The notes: generated by a model not told the origin, from the sequence alone. A stretch of DNA of 64,000 nucleotides from JAVBNA01 sp031551875 (GCA_031551875.1 JAVBNA010000006.1:85403-149402), one strand, 5' to 3'. Shown: positions 27,001 to 34,271, counted from the stretch's first letter. A program made the numbers and translations.

Positions 27001-27422
27001 TGTCCCAGTATGAGCAGACGGGCGGCGGCTTTGTCATCCGCTCGACCGATCCGTTTATTACGGAGCGCACCGTGTCCGACTGGTTCGGTGTGGGCAACCG
27101 CTCGGTGCGGATTCTCTCGGCCAGCCTCGGCGGCTACTACGCGGAGGTTATGGACAGCGCCTCGCGCAAGTCTCCGGCCTTTCTGGCCACGACCGGACGG
27201 CTGTCCTCCTTCTTCCGTGCCGTGGGCGCCTGCGTGCGTGCCAAGCTGAATTTCACACTGTCCGTGATGCTGCAGGCGGCGGCGATGGTGCTGGGCATTG
27301 TGCTGGCGGCCATCTTTTGTTTGGCGTCGGGCACGGCCGAGCTCAATGTGCTCAATCTGTTGATTTTCCTGCTGTTCTGGATCGCGGCGGTGCTCATTGC
27401 CCCCAACATTCGGAAAACATAA
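24027..27422 (+). CDS. Acidic membrane protein with a degenerate P-type-ATPase-like core
   Basis: 1131 residues. Residues 1 to ~480 are very rich in Glu/Asp and low in complexity. From ~580 the membrane plan is 2+2 helices, a soluble loop (~706-771), 2 helices (~772-825), a ~245-residue soluble part and 2 final helices (~1073-1126), which is the order of a P1B-type ATPase. The segment EVNSVMLDASELFPDGATLHG sits where VVFDKTGTLTEG is expected: the aspartate is kept but the KTGT is lost. TGDN is replaced by IRSTDP, and no MVGDGIND is found. It is therefore probably a catalytically dead relative used as a scaffold or sensor. This reading is inference. Ribosome site GGGAGGGG precedes the ATG. Confidence 0.72.
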   Translation: MRKKNKRQLQARVHNETPYENPPVPRGGHERRPPAPDFSYLFDQTAQEGQEFELDQQRIREDRMRRVEQVTAEFPSLKNEELFSYFEKREDGGTDAVLYEEEEPYTTDYGVEEDHMYHTIPIFNDDNNPFSVHAQTDPELDAGAGAYTEEEWEDGWDGQDEETGGSDYDETYGEAEEEEEEHNNPYLMPQDEMLPEDSDMTLYDEQDDEDDYEEPAEMSEEEAFWTGPVQMEPLPEPVEGEGFFKATAGHSAPDTTTVAASDDSFVMPEFFDEDDEEEYSSGAVVLSPGAGDDALSAHAFDGEPEEEEAYAFEAPEIDGLFAGEEDFEEEIEEEQSAEESVGEAREDMSGDGRETAEEGQPVFLRESPELVSFHSLAEDPRRRPRLDSLGGLTRYLNSDDADVSPQFYDDDDFVDGETNNAQEAEFDPSDLPSKKFFGGERSRPKTRDELNDLRAQIYHSDVGVRKYHITIANLFDSLSAERKLYVKYHPRLEGEREREREGAAPERSQSAPAGAGRSAGSRTQSPPRESIKNKMAALFQGGKKERTEPFAGEDKFGEYTSPNDVSKIRTELRGDVRASQQAATFTGIIAFFSLLVTSAEPLGIALPSFMRVSASTTGFLIVNLLLLCGAIALNLETILDSLKRLITLEFDSEAAVSVAAVFCLLQNLLLFLDVQPLAEGSVHLYSGFAILGLALHAAGKLLMHKRTQQNFKFVASSKPKKAARIIPDPEFSRQVAGEITNGEPVIAYQADTGFLSSFLKLSYAIDPAEKAAQRLAPILTVAGLVIGLLTGIIHGSFTQGVGASAASLCMAVPMAGMLCINLPLFRMSKSLLREGVLLTSSASVQEYSEVNSVMLDASELFPDGATLHGAKKFCDESVEQVMLEAAAIVCSVEGPLKGMFLKSAKDMVDLSRVQGKVEYTDRLGFSAFIDGLPAFVGTADWMRRQGIAPPERSLTEKYTSDGLELLYYAKGDKLMAFFALTHEPDGGIRRTMSQYEQTGGGFVIRSTDPFITERTVSDWFGVGNRSVRILSASLGGYYAEVMDSASRKSPAFLATTGRLSSFFRAVGACVRAKLNFTLSVMLQAAAMVLGIVLAAIFCLASGTAELNVLNLLIFLLFWIAAVLIAPNIRKT

Positions 27423-27425
27423 AAA

Positions 27426-27459
27426 AATCGCCCGGCGCTCTGCGGAGTGTCGGGCGATT
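27426..27459. terminator. Bidirectional terminator
   Basis: A 15-bp stem with one imperfect pair (27426-27440 with 27445-27459) and a TGCG loop. On the minus strand it is followed by seven Ts, so it mainly ends the NUDIX gene. Confidence 0.85.
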
Positions 27460-27460
27460 C

Positions 27461-28192
27461 TTAATAGGATGGATTTTTCTTGAGCCACGTCCATGCGCGC
27501 GTCAGCACACGCCGGTCGTTTTCAAACCGGAACATATCCATTGCGCCGCTGTAGCTGACCCAGCGGAAACGCTCAATTTCCGCCTCCTGGATGATGACGT
27601 CGCCCACGGTCGCCCGCCCCAGAAAAAAGACGACGCGCTTGGAGATTTTCGGGCGGGGGTGATAGCTGCTGATTTCCCGGAACCCTTCCAGGAGCTCCAC
27701 CCTGAGGCCGGTTTCCTCAAGCACCTCGCGCGCGGCGGTTTCCAGCTCGGTCTCCCCGTGCTCCATGTGACCCTTGGGGAAGCCCCAGTGCTTGCCGTAG
27801 AGGTTTTTGATGAGCAAAAACTGCCGTTTTTGCCCCGTGCCCCGGAAGATCACCGCGCCGCACGACTTTTCATATAGACAACGCAGGTCGGCGGTGTCAA
27901 AATCCATTTCCCCGTCCAGCACCTCCCGCAGCTCGGGCGCGTATACGATCCGGCTGGTCGGCGCGACCACATAAACCTCCTCGTCGCCCTGTCCGCGGAT
28001 GGAGGCGACAATTTTGCCCTGAAAGCGGTCGAGTGACCGGTCGACGCCGATCACACAGGCTTCCTTTGCGGTTTCCTCCTGCTCAGGGCTGTCGGAGATG
28101 TAGCCCCAGTTGGCGGCGTACAGCTTGCCGGAGCGAGGATTCCGGCTGTTCAGGGGTCGGTCCACTTGGACATTAACGATTGTACCGAGCAT
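27461..28192 (-). CDS. Pyrophosphatase-like/NUDIX fusion hydrolase
   Basis: 243 residues. The C-terminal half (about 105-235) is a NUDIX domain with a complete box, GHMEHGETELETAAREVLEETGL (shown here by its ends, G-x5-E-x7-REVLEETGL). The N-terminal ~95 residues (MLGTIVNVQVDRPLNS, NWGYI, CVIGVDRSLDRFQGKIVASI) resemble the soluble family I inorganic pyrophosphatase fold, but the usual acidic metal ligands (EEQDAYILGVD in relatives) are largely replaced. Cleavage of a nucleoside diphosphate derivative is likely; the substrate is unknown. It has its own promoter. Confidence 0.85.
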   Translation of the reverse strand: MLGTIVNVQVDRPLNSRNPRSGKLYAANWGYISDSPEQEETAKEACVIGVDRSLDRFQGKIVASIRGQGDEEVYVVAPTSRIVYAPELREVLDGEMDFDTADLRCLYEKSCGAVIFRGTGQKRQFLLIKNLYGKHWGFPKGHMEHGETELETAAREVLEETGLRVELLEGFREISSYHPRPKISKRVVFFLGRATVGDVIIQEAEIERFRWVSYSGAMDMFRFENDRRVLTRAWTWLKKNPSY

Positions 28193-28218
28193 GTGTAAGC
28201 GCCCCTTTCATACCCTAT

Positions 28219-28247
28219 ATTGTACCGAAAGGGAGGAAAAATATCAA
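28219..28247 (-). promoter_or_regulatory. Promoter of the pyrophosphatase-like/NUDIX gene
   Basis: On the minus strand TTGATA (28247-28242), 17 bases, TACAAT (28224-28219). Confidence 0.7.
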
Positions 28248-28270
28248 GACCTATATTTTCTAATCATTCC

Positions 28271-29017
28271 TTACCGGGCCTCTTCCGCAATTTCAAAACT
28301 TGCCAGAATGTCGTCAAACTGGGTGTCGTAGTCGTCGGAATCGTTCAGAATGCGCGTTTCGGTGATCAGAAAGACCCCGCCCTTTCCGTTTTTGAACGCC
28401 CGCACGCTGACCACCGGACGGTGACGCAACGCCACGCCGTTGACCCAGTCCCATATGCCCGTAACGACGGTGGGGTGATAGGCCTGCGGCTGGGCGACGC
28501 CCTCCTGGCCGTCAGTGCGCAGGGTTTCGGTTTGCTTGGGCGGGGGGTCGCTTTGGTTCATCTTTTTCTTCACCGACGAGAGCGCCGTGCTCACGCTGAC
28601 GCCGGGGAACTGCTCAATCACAAGCGACACGGCCGGTCGGTTGAGGGGGCGGTTCTTCGGGGTGATGTGCAGGGCGCTGCCCTTCTCCTCGACGTTAAAA
28701 TCCGCAGCGGGCACCCGCAGGGTGTATCCCGCGAGCCGCACCTCGTCGACGGGGGCGGACACGGTCATTTGCAGGGTTTCGCCGCCGCTTGACGTGTTCT
28801 GTGCGGGCTTAAGAAGGGACGCCCACAGGCTTCCGTACAGCGCCCGCGCCGGCGCGGACAGCCCGATTACAAAGACGAAAAGAAGCAGGCATAAAAGGAC
28901 AACCCATTTTCCCAAACGCCTTTTCGCAGGAGGGTCGCTTGCTTCGGGTTTCGGATCAGTGATTTCAGGAACGTCCTCCATTTCAGTGAGAGGGGTAATT
29001 CTTTCTTTGTCTGACAT
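28271..29017 (-). CDS. Membrane-anchored protein, unknown function
   Basis: 248 residues. A cytosolic N terminus of ~38 residues is followed by one membrane helix (about 40-60, KWVVLLCLLLFVFVIGL) and an extracytoplasmic domain of ~180 residues. The ending, with FKNGKGGVFLITETRIL and FDDILASFEIA, has the feel of DcrB/PsbP-like lipoprotein domains, but the similarity is not decisive. Start 29017 is set by AAAGGAGG upstream. It lies downstream of a terminator that closes the zinc-ribbon gene on the same strand. Confidence 0.75.
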   Translation of the reverse strand: MSDKERITPLTEMEDVPEITDPKPEASDPPAKRRLGKWVVLLCLLLFVFVIGLSAPARALYGSLWASLLKPAQNTSSGGETLQMTVSAPVDEVRLAGYTLRVPAADFNVEEKGSALHITPKNRPLNRPAVSLVIEQFPGVSVSTALSSVKKKMNQSDPPPKQTETLRTDGQEGVAQPQAYHPTVVTGIWDWVNGVALRHRPVVSVRAFKNGKGGVFLITETRILNDSDDYDTQFDDILASFEIAEEAR

Positions 29018-29036
29018 ATCGGCTCCTCCTTTCCGC

Positions 29037-29070
29037 AAAAAAATCGCTCATCCGATAAGATGAGCGATTT
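29037..29070 (-). terminator. Terminator after the zinc-ribbon membrane protein gene
   Basis: A perfect 12-bp stem (29041-29052 with 29059-29070), followed on the minus strand by a run of seven Ts. Confidence 0.85.
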
Positions 29071-29088
29071 ATGCCTGATTTATGCAGA

Positions 29089-29685
29089 TTAAGCCTTGAG
29101 GAAAAATTTGCTTTGGATGTAGGAGAAGGCCGAATCAAAGCGGGGGAAGCCGCCGTAGTTGTCGCCGAAGGGAGAGTCGTCGCCGTAACTGAATTCCCAG
29201 CCGGAGGAGGGAATCCGTGAGACTGTGTTGAAAGCGGCGGCCATGTAAATAATTGTCCCGACAATGGCGAGCACGGTGGAGACAATCACCAGTATGCCGC
29301 CCCAGATCATAAGTTTCTTGCCTTTCGCGCGCAGCTCGATAAACGAGGGGTTCTCCTGAGGAGGAATTGTCAGGTCGATTGTGCCCTTGCAATAGGGACA
29401 GGTGGGGAAGGCGCCCTGAAGCTGACCCCGGCAGTGGGGGCACTGGAGAGGGGGCATCGCGGGCTTGCGGACGCAGAAATAGATAATGGCGGGGATCAGG
29501 CCAAGGAAGCCGATTAGCAGCGCCCACATCATCGCATTGTTGTTGTAGTTGCCCTGCGCGTCCTTGTACACGCCTACGGCAAACAGCACGCGTCCGGCAA
29601 TCTCAATCGCCGCGGCGATCAAGATCACAATCATAAAGACCATCATAGAACCGAAAAATTCTTGAAAGAACTGCATTTCTGTCAT
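29089..29685 (-). CDS. Zinc-ribbon membrane protein, unknown function
   Basis: 198 residues. There is a helix near 10-32, a second near 52-70 (MMWALLIGFLGLIPAIIYFC), then a zinc ribbon with CPHC and CPYC knuckles about ten residues apart, and a third helix (about 128-150). AGGAGG lies 7 bases before the ATG. The C terminus is Gly/Phe/Ser/Asp-rich. Proteins of this layout are common in Clostridia but have no assigned role. Confidence 0.8.
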   Translation of the reverse strand: MTEMQFFQEFFGSMMVFMIVILIAAAIEIAGRVLFAVGVYKDAQGNYNNNAMMWALLIGFLGLIPAIIYFCVRKPAMPPLQCPHCRGQLQGAFPTCPYCKGTIDLTIPPQENPSFIELRAKGKKLMIWGGILVIVSTVLAIVGTIIYMAAAFNTVSRIPSSGWEFSYGDDSPFGDNYGGFPRFDSAFSYIQSKFFLKA

Positions 29686-29703
29686 AAATAGACCTCCTAA
29701 AAA

Positions 29704-30363
29704 TTATGGTTTGTCTTTTGTGCCGCTGTCCGCGTCAGGCTCATCGCCTTTTTCGGACGCCACCTGCGTAAGGCTGCGGCGGAACCAGGAAAGCGGCACG
29801 CTTCCGTGCTCCAAAAGGTCGGTGCGGGGGATTTTCCAGGACCATTTGAGGGGTTCGTCGGTGGCTTCGACCGGGGGGTTGATGAAGCGGTTGATGAGCA
29901 CAGCGACGACGATGCCGAAAAAGGTTTCCAGAATACGGTTGAGCGCGTAGATGAACTGGCTGTCGCTGCGGCCGATGAGCAGCACCGCGCACAGCACGGT
30001 CGCCGAAATGGTGCACGACTGCGGGTTGTTAAGCAGCACGCCCAGATAGATGGCCGCGGCCACGCCCGCACCCACCAGCAGGATGTGTACGCCCGGCAGC
30101 CCGATCAGCCCGTCCAGCCACAAGAGCCCCAGTCCGAGCGCGCCGCCGACGGCGGTGCCCAGCACGCGGGACAGGCCGAACCTGACCGTATGGGTAACCG
30201 TGTCCTGCATACAGATGATCGCGGCGATGCAGGCGTAGAACGGTGCGGGGAGTCCGAGCAGGGCGTACCCGCCCAGACAGACCATGACGGCCAGCGCCGT
30301 TTTCAGGTTGCGCATGCCAATGCCCGGGAGACGAAGTTTTTGCGGGAACTTGATACAAAACAC
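29704..30363 (-). CDS. FUSC/aromatic acid exporter-family membrane protein
   Basis: About 219 residues with five or six helices. The block IGMRNLKTALAVMVCLGGYALLG, then the IICMQDTVTHTVRFGLSRVLGTAVGGALG region and ETFFGIVVAVLINRFINPP, match the aromatic acid exporter (DUF939/FUSC) family. The start is uncertain. GTG 30363 lies about 20 bases after the predicted transcription start but has a poor ribosome site, and ATG 30315 is the next candidate. It is divergent from the flavodiiron gene. Confidence 0.8.
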   Translation of the reverse strand: MFCIKFPQKLRLPGIGMRNLKTALAVMVCLGGYALLGLPAPFYACIAAIICMQDTVTHTVRFGLSRVLGTAVGGALGLGLLWLDGLIGLPGVHILLVGAGVAAAIYLGVLLNNPQSCTISATVLCAVLLIGRSDSQFIYALNRILETFFGIVVAVLINRFINPPVEATDEPLKWSWKIPRTDLLEHGSVPLSWFRRSLTQVASEKGDEPDADSGTKDKP

Positions 30364-30390
30364 CCCCTCGGCCTGACATTTGGTGCTTTT

Positions 30391-30419
30391 AGTATACCGT
30401 ATTTTTGCCCGGTTTGCAA
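30391..30419 (-). promoter_or_regulatory. Promoter of the FUSC-family gene
   Basis: On the minus strand TTGCAA (30419-30414), 17 bases, TATACT (30396-30391). Confidence 0.75.
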
Positions 30420-30425
30420 GTGGAG

Positions 30426-30454
30426 TTGACCGGAAAGGGAAAGCGTGGTATTCT
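30426..30454 (+). promoter_or_regulatory. Promoter of the flavodiiron protein gene
   Basis: TTGACC (30426-30431), 17 bases, TATTCT (30449-30454). It is back to back with the FUSC promoter, only seven bases apart. Confidence 0.75.
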
Positions 30455-30487
30455 AAAGAATAACACAAGAGAGAACGGGGGAGAAGG

Positions 30488-31657
30488 ATGAATCCGACAT
30501 TGATAAAAGAGGGCGTTTATTGGGTGGGGGCGATCGATTGGTCGCTGCGCAACTTTCATGGCTATACCACTGAAAAAGGCTCGACCTATAATGCATATTT
30601 GATCATCGACGAAAAGATCACACTGATCGACACGGTCAAAGCGGCCTTTTCCGAGGAGCTTCTGGAGCGGGTGTCCAAACTCATTGACCCCGCAAAAATT
30701 GACTATCTGGTATCAAACCACGTGGAGATGGACCATTCGGGAGCCATTCCGGCCGTGATGGCGGCGGCGAAAAACGCGACCATTGTCACCAGTGCGCCGC
30801 AGGGCCAGAAGGGCCTGACCGCCCATTACGGCGCTTACAACTACAAGGCGGTCAAATCGGGGGAAAGCCTCAGCCTGGGCAAGCGCAGCCTGCACTTTGT
30901 CACCACGCCCATGCTCCACTGGCCGGACAACATGGTCAGCTATTGCCCCGAGGAAAAAATCCTGTTTTCAAACGACGCGTTCGGACAGCATCTGGCCTCG
31001 TCGGCGCGTTTTGACGACGAACTGGACATCCATGAGGTGCTCAACCAGGCGAAAAAATATTACGCGAACATCGTCATGCCCTTTGCGGCGCAAGCGCGTG
31101 CGGCCTGCGAGGCGGCGGCGCAGCTTGACATTGAGATCATCGCGCCCAGCCACGGCGCAATCTGGCGCGGGCACATCCCGCAGATCCTTGACGCCTATAA
31201 GACCTGGTATTCCAATGACCCTGCGGAATATGCGCTTGTGGTGTTTGACAGCATGTGGCACTCCACCGAAAAAATGGCAAAAACAATTGCCGAGGCCTTC
31301 GCGCAGACGGGCATCCACGTCAAATACCTTGACCTCAAGGACAACCACATCTCGGACATCATGACCGATGTTCTGGAGGCGAAATATATCTGTGTCGGCT
31401 CGCCCACGCTCAACAACAATATGCTGCCCACCGTATCCGCCTTTTTGACCTATTTAAACGGCCTTGCCCCCAAGAACCGCAAGGCGATGGCGTTCGGCTC
31501 CTATGGCTGGGGCGGGCAGAGCATCGGGCAGGTGGAGGAGTGGCTTGAAAAGTGCGGCTTTACGCTCTTCTGCGACAAGGTGCGCATTCAGTTTATCCCC
31601 TCTCAGGAACAGCTGGAGGCGCTGTCAGGGCATATTCTGGCCGCGCTCGGCAAATAA
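30488..31657 (+). CDS. FprA-type flavodiiron protein (oxygen/NO reductase)
   Basis: 389-residue A-type flavoprotein. Residues 1-~250 form a metallo-beta-lactamase-like diiron domain with ligands in NHVEMDHSGAIP (HxExDH), LHWPD and SNDAFGQH. Residues ~255-389 form a flavodoxin domain that binds FMN (VFDSMWHSTEKMAK, GSPTLNNNMLP, GSYGWGGQ). Such proteins reduce O2 to water or NO to N2O using electrons from rubredoxin, protecting strict anaerobes. No rubredoxin gene adjoins it. Ribosome site GGGGGAGAAGG precedes the ATG. Confidence 0.96.
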   Translation: MNPTLIKEGVYWVGAIDWSLRNFHGYTTEKGSTYNAYLIIDEKITLIDTVKAAFSEELLERVSKLIDPAKIDYLVSNHVEMDHSGAIPAVMAAAKNATIVTSAPQGQKGLTAHYGAYNYKAVKSGESLSLGKRSLHFVTTPMLHWPDNMVSYCPEEKILFSNDAFGQHLASSARFDDELDIHEVLNQAKKYYANIVMPFAAQARAACEAAAQLDIEIIAPSHGAIWRGHIPQILDAYKTWYSNDPAEYALVVFDSMWHSTEKMAKTIAEAFAQTGIHVKYLDLKDNHISDIMTDVLEAKYICVGSPTLNNNMLPTVSAFLTYLNGLAPKNRKAMAFGSYGWGGQSIGQVEEWLEKCGFTLFCDKVRIQFIPSQEQLEALSGHILAALGK

Positions 31658-31667
31658 AGCGGGACGG

Positions 31668-31696
31668 TTGACTTTCCGCCCGGGGTGCATTACAAT
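31668..31696 (+). promoter_or_regulatory. Promoter of the glycyl-tRNA synthetase gene
   Basis: TTGACT (31668-31673), 17 bases, TACAAT (31691-31696). The leader is ~35 bases, too short for a T-box. Confidence 0.8.
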
Positions 31697-31739
31697 AAAA
31701 TGGTGTATTTTTCAGAAATGAACAGATGGAGGGCAAACT

Positions 31740-33122
31740 ATGCTTTCAAACAGGGAAAAAACCATGGAGAAAATCGTCGCGCTGTGTAAAGGCCGCGGCT
31801 TTGTCTACGCCGGCTCGGAGATCTACGGCGGCCTGTCTAATACATGGGATTACGGACCGCTGGGCGTGGAGTTTAAAAACAACGTCAAAAGGGCGTGGTG
31901 GAAGAAGTTTGTGCAGGAGAGCCCCTACAACGTGGGGCTTGATTCCGCGATCCTGATGAACCCGCAGGTGTGGGTGGCGTCGGGTCACGTGGGCGGCTTT
32001 TCCGACCCGCTCATGGACTGTAAGGAGTGCAAAACCCGCCACCGTGCGGACAAGCTCATTGAGGACGCGGGCGGCGACGCCAACGGCATGTCCTTTGAGG
32101 AGATGAGCCGGTACATCGCCGATAACGGTATCACCTGCCCCGACTGCGGCAAGGCGAACTTCACCGACATCCGCAAGTTTAATCTGATGTTCAAGACGTT
32201 TCAGGGCGTGACCGAGGATGCAAAAAATGAAATTTTCCTGCGCCCCGAGACCGCGCAGGGCATTTTCGTCAACTTTGCGAACATACAGCGCACTACGCGC
32301 AAAAAGCTGCCCTTCGGCGTATGTCAGGTGGGCAAATCCTTCCGCAACGAGATTACGCCGGGCAACTTTATTTTCCGCATCCGTGAGTTTGAGCAGATGG
32401 AGCTGGAGTTTTTCTGCAAGCCGGGCACCGAGCTGGATTGGTACGCCTACTGGAAAGACGCCTGCAAAAACTGGCTTCTGTCGCTGGGCGTCCATGAGGA
32501 AAACATTCGCCTGCGCGACCACAGCCAGGAGGAGCTGTCCCACTACTCCAACGCCACGACCGACATTGAGTTTGTTTTCCCGTTCGGCTGGGGCGAATTG
32601 TGGGGCATTGCGTCGCGTACTGACTTTGACCTGACCCAGCACCAGACCCACAGCACCAAGAGCCTCGAATACTTTGACCAGGAGGCCAACGAACGCTTCA
32701 TCCCCTACGTGGTCGAGCCCTCACTGGGCGCTGACCGTGTGGCGCTCGCATTTTTGTGCGAGGCGTATGACGAGGAGGTCGTGGACGCCGAGAAGAACGA
32801 CACCCGCGTAGTCATGCACCTGCACCCGGCGCTCGCCCCCTTTAAGGCGTGCGTGCTACCGTTGTCCAAGAAGCTGGCGGAGGGCGCGGGTAAGGTTTTT
32901 GAGACGCTTTCCAAGTACTTCATGGTCGACTACGACGAGGCGGGTTCGATCGGCAAGCGCTACCGCCGGCAGGACGAGATCGGCACGCCCTTCTGCCTGA
33001 CGTATGATTTCGAGAGCGAAGAGGACGGCTGTGTGACTGTGCGCGACCGCGATAGCATGGCGCAGGAGCGGGTCAGCATCAACAAGCTGATTGACTATAT
33101 TACGGCGAAAATCGAGTTTTAA
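31740..33122 (+). CDS. glyS: Glycyl-tRNA synthetase (alpha2, class II)
   Basis: 460-residue homodimeric glycyl-tRNA synthetase (GlyQS type). It has the N-terminal FVYAGSEIYGGLSNTWDYGPLGVEFKNN region, insertion cysteines (CKEC, CPDC), class II motif 2 (FRNEITPGNFIFRIREFEQMELEFF), PYVVEPSLGADRVALAFL motif 3 and an anticodon-binding C-terminal domain. It charges tRNA-Gly with glycine. The start MLSNREKT at 31740 follows GGAGGG. It sits immediately before a tRNA/5S cluster. Confidence 0.96.
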   Translation: MLSNREKTMEKIVALCKGRGFVYAGSEIYGGLSNTWDYGPLGVEFKNNVKRAWWKKFVQESPYNVGLDSAILMNPQVWVASGHVGGFSDPLMDCKECKTRHRADKLIEDAGGDANGMSFEEMSRYIADNGITCPDCGKANFTDIRKFNLMFKTFQGVTEDAKNEIFLRPETAQGIFVNFANIQRTTRKKLPFGVCQVGKSFRNEITPGNFIFRIREFEQMELEFFCKPGTELDWYAYWKDACKNWLLSLGVHEENIRLRDHSQEELSHYSNATTDIEFVFPFGWGELWGIASRTDFDLTQHQTHSTKSLEYFDQEANERFIPYVVEPSLGADRVALAFLCEAYDEEVVDAEKNDTRVVMHLHPALAPFKACVLPLSKKLAEGAGKVFETLSKYFMVDYDEAGSIGKRYRRQDEIGTPFCLTYDFESEEDGCVTVRDRDSMAQERVSINKLIDYITAKIEF

Positions 33123-33151
33123 GGGAAATAAATTCAATTTGTTTTGACGGT

Positions 33152-33184
33152 GAGAGGGCCGACGGTTGCGCTGGCTCTCTTTTC
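33152..33184 (+). terminator. Probable terminator after glyS
   Basis: GAGAGGGCC pairs with GGCTCTC with a bulge, followed by TTTTC. Confidence 0.55.
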
Positions 33185-33207
33185 TGTGCGGCTTCCAAAA
33201 AAATTGA

Positions 33208-33236
33208 TTGACAAATTGGTTATGATCAAGTATAAT
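33208..33236 (+). promoter_or_regulatory. Consensus promoter of the tRNA/5S cluster
   Basis: TTGACA (33208-33213), 17 bases, TATAAT (33231-33236): a perfect consensus, as expected for stable RNA genes. Confidence 0.92.
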
Positions 33237-33262
33237 ATATTCCACGTGATAAAGGGTATATG

Positions 33263-33337
33263 GCTCGTTGGTCAAGCGGTTAAGACTCCGGCCTCTCACG
33301 CCGGCAACGGGGGTTCGATTCCCCCACGAGTCACCAT
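33263..33337 (+). tRNA. tRNA-Glu (CTC)
   Basis: 75 nt including an encoded CCA. The acceptor GGCTCGT pairs with ACGAGTC. The anticodon stem CCGGC/GCCGG encloses CTCTCAC with anticodon CTC. The T arm is GGGGG-TTCGATT-CCCCC. All arms close. Confidence 0.95.
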
Positions 33338-33375
33338 TTTTCCCTTTATAACGGCCGGAAAAGCCCGGCAAACAG

Positions 33376-33490
<115 letters not shown>

Positions 33491-33498
33491 ACAAATAT

Positions 33499-33520
33499 TC
33501 CTCCTTAGCTCAGTTGGTAG
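33499..33520 (+). pseudogene. 5' fragment of a split tRNA-Asn gene
   Basis: Acceptor TCCTCCT, then TA, D-stem GCTC and D-loop AGTTGGTA, G. It stops exactly where unrelated sequence begins. Its acceptor pairs with AGGGGGA at 38884-38890, the end of the 3' part found 5.1 kb downstream (one T-G pair), so the two are parts of one former gene. Confidence 0.75.
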
Positions 33521-33546
33521 GCCATACGTCTACATAGGCTATGGCA
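33521..33546 (+). repeat. Left terminal inverted repeat of the inserted segment
   Basis: 26 bases that match the reverse complement of 38583-38608 at 21 positions. It begins directly after the tRNA fragment. Its outer bases GCCATA also pair with TATGGC at 33540-33545. Confidence 0.65.
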
Positions 33547-33628
33547 AAAAAATCGCGAAAAAATTTTCGCCTCGATTGTTTCACAATCTCGCCGAAACAC
33601 TGATAAAATCAGCCTTCCCGAGATTGTA
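33547..33628 (+). repeat. Nested palindromes between the tRNA-Asn pieces
   Basis: GCGAAAA-AA-TTTTCGC (33555-33570) is a perfect palindrome. ACAATCTCG (33583-33591) pairs with CGAGATTGT (33620-33628) around an inner CTGAT-AAA-ATCAG hairpin. GATTGT near 33574 competes for the same strand. The rest of the stretch 33491-33657 shows no gene. Confidence 0.5.
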
Positions 33629-33657
33629 TCCACGCTCATTTCTTGTTTTTTATATGA

Positions 33658-33733
33658 TCCTCAATAGCTCAGTTGGTAGAGCATGCGGCTGTTAACCGCA
33701 GGGTCGTTGGTTCGAGTCCAACTTGGGGAGCCA
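33658..33733 (+). tRNA. tRNA-Asn (GTT), intact
   Basis: 76 nt with encoded CCA. The acceptor TCCTCAA pairs with TTGGGGA. The anticodon stem TGCGG/CCGCA encloses CTGTTAA with anticodon GTT. The T arm is GTTGG-TTCGAGT-CCAAC. It lies inside the segment that separates the split tRNA-Asn copy and probably supplies the functional tRNA. Confidence 0.95.
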
Positions 33734-33736
33734 CAG

Positions 33737-33772
33737 AAAAAGCTCACAACCATAGGGTTTGTGAGCTTTTTT
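33737..33772 (+). terminator. Terminator of the tRNA/5S cluster
   Basis: AAAAAGCTCACAA pairs with TTGTGAGCTTTTT, followed by T residues: a strong canonical terminator. Confidence 0.9.
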
Positions 33773-33787
33773 AATTTTCCTTTACAA

Positions 33788-33818
33788 CAAATGAGAGAGT
33801 TTTCCACTCTCTCATTTG
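33788..33818. terminator. Inverted repeat between convergent units
   Basis: A perfect 13-bp stem (33788-33800 with 33806-33818), TTTCC loop, just beyond the stop of the DUF3888 gene. Confidence 0.55.
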
Positions 33819-33827
33819 TGTCTATAG

Positions 33828-34271
33828 TTATGGTAATGGTTTTTTGATTAATGACTGAAGATGTTGGGGTAATTGATAACTTTCCAAATGGTCATGACTC
33901 TTCATTTTTACAGTTCCATCAGCCGACACATCAAATGTCATTCTATCTCGACCAACTGATATATGGGGACCAATATACGGCTCTATTTCGATTGTTACCG
34001 TATACATTGAACTTTCTATATCCCCGACAATATGCGTAATATTAGAATCACCAAAGTAAGCAACAACGGTTGGTTCAATCGATAAATATGATTTATAAAA
34101 GTTATTGACATCTTTTTCAACTTCAGGCATCAAAAGCGTTATTATGATTTTGTTCAATCTTTCCGGATTATCCAAACGCACAGAATTTTCTTCTAAAGTA
34201 TTTGAGGCGTAAACGGTTAAACCAGATAAAACCATTACCACTGTCAAAATAGCAATGAATAGTTTTTTCAA
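33828..34271 (-). CDS. Exported DUF3888-family protein
   Basis: 147 residues with a signal peptide (about 1-22, KKLFIAILTVVMVLSGLTVYA). The mature part matches DUF3888: ITLLMPEVEKDVNNFYKSYL, then VTIEIEPYIGPHISVGRDRMTFDVS. The family is found in spore-forming Firmicutes; its function is unknown. The start is a TTG at 34271 with AGGGTGA upstream. The gene is A+T-rich compared with the core genes, in keeping with foreign origin. The gap 34272-34538 holds nothing I can support. Confidence 0.75.
   Translation of the reverse strand: MKKLFIAILTVVMVLSGLTVYASNTLEENSVRLDNPERLNKIIITLLMPEVEKDVNNFYKSYLSIEPTVVAYFGDSNITHIVGDIESSMYTVTIEIEPYIGPHISVGRDRMTFDVSADGTVKMKSHDHLESYQLPQHLQSLIKKPLP

Noticed and set aside
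31690..31740. T-box riboswitch before glycyl-tRNA synthetase
   Set aside because: The leader is only ~40 bases after a clear promoter, too short for a T-box.
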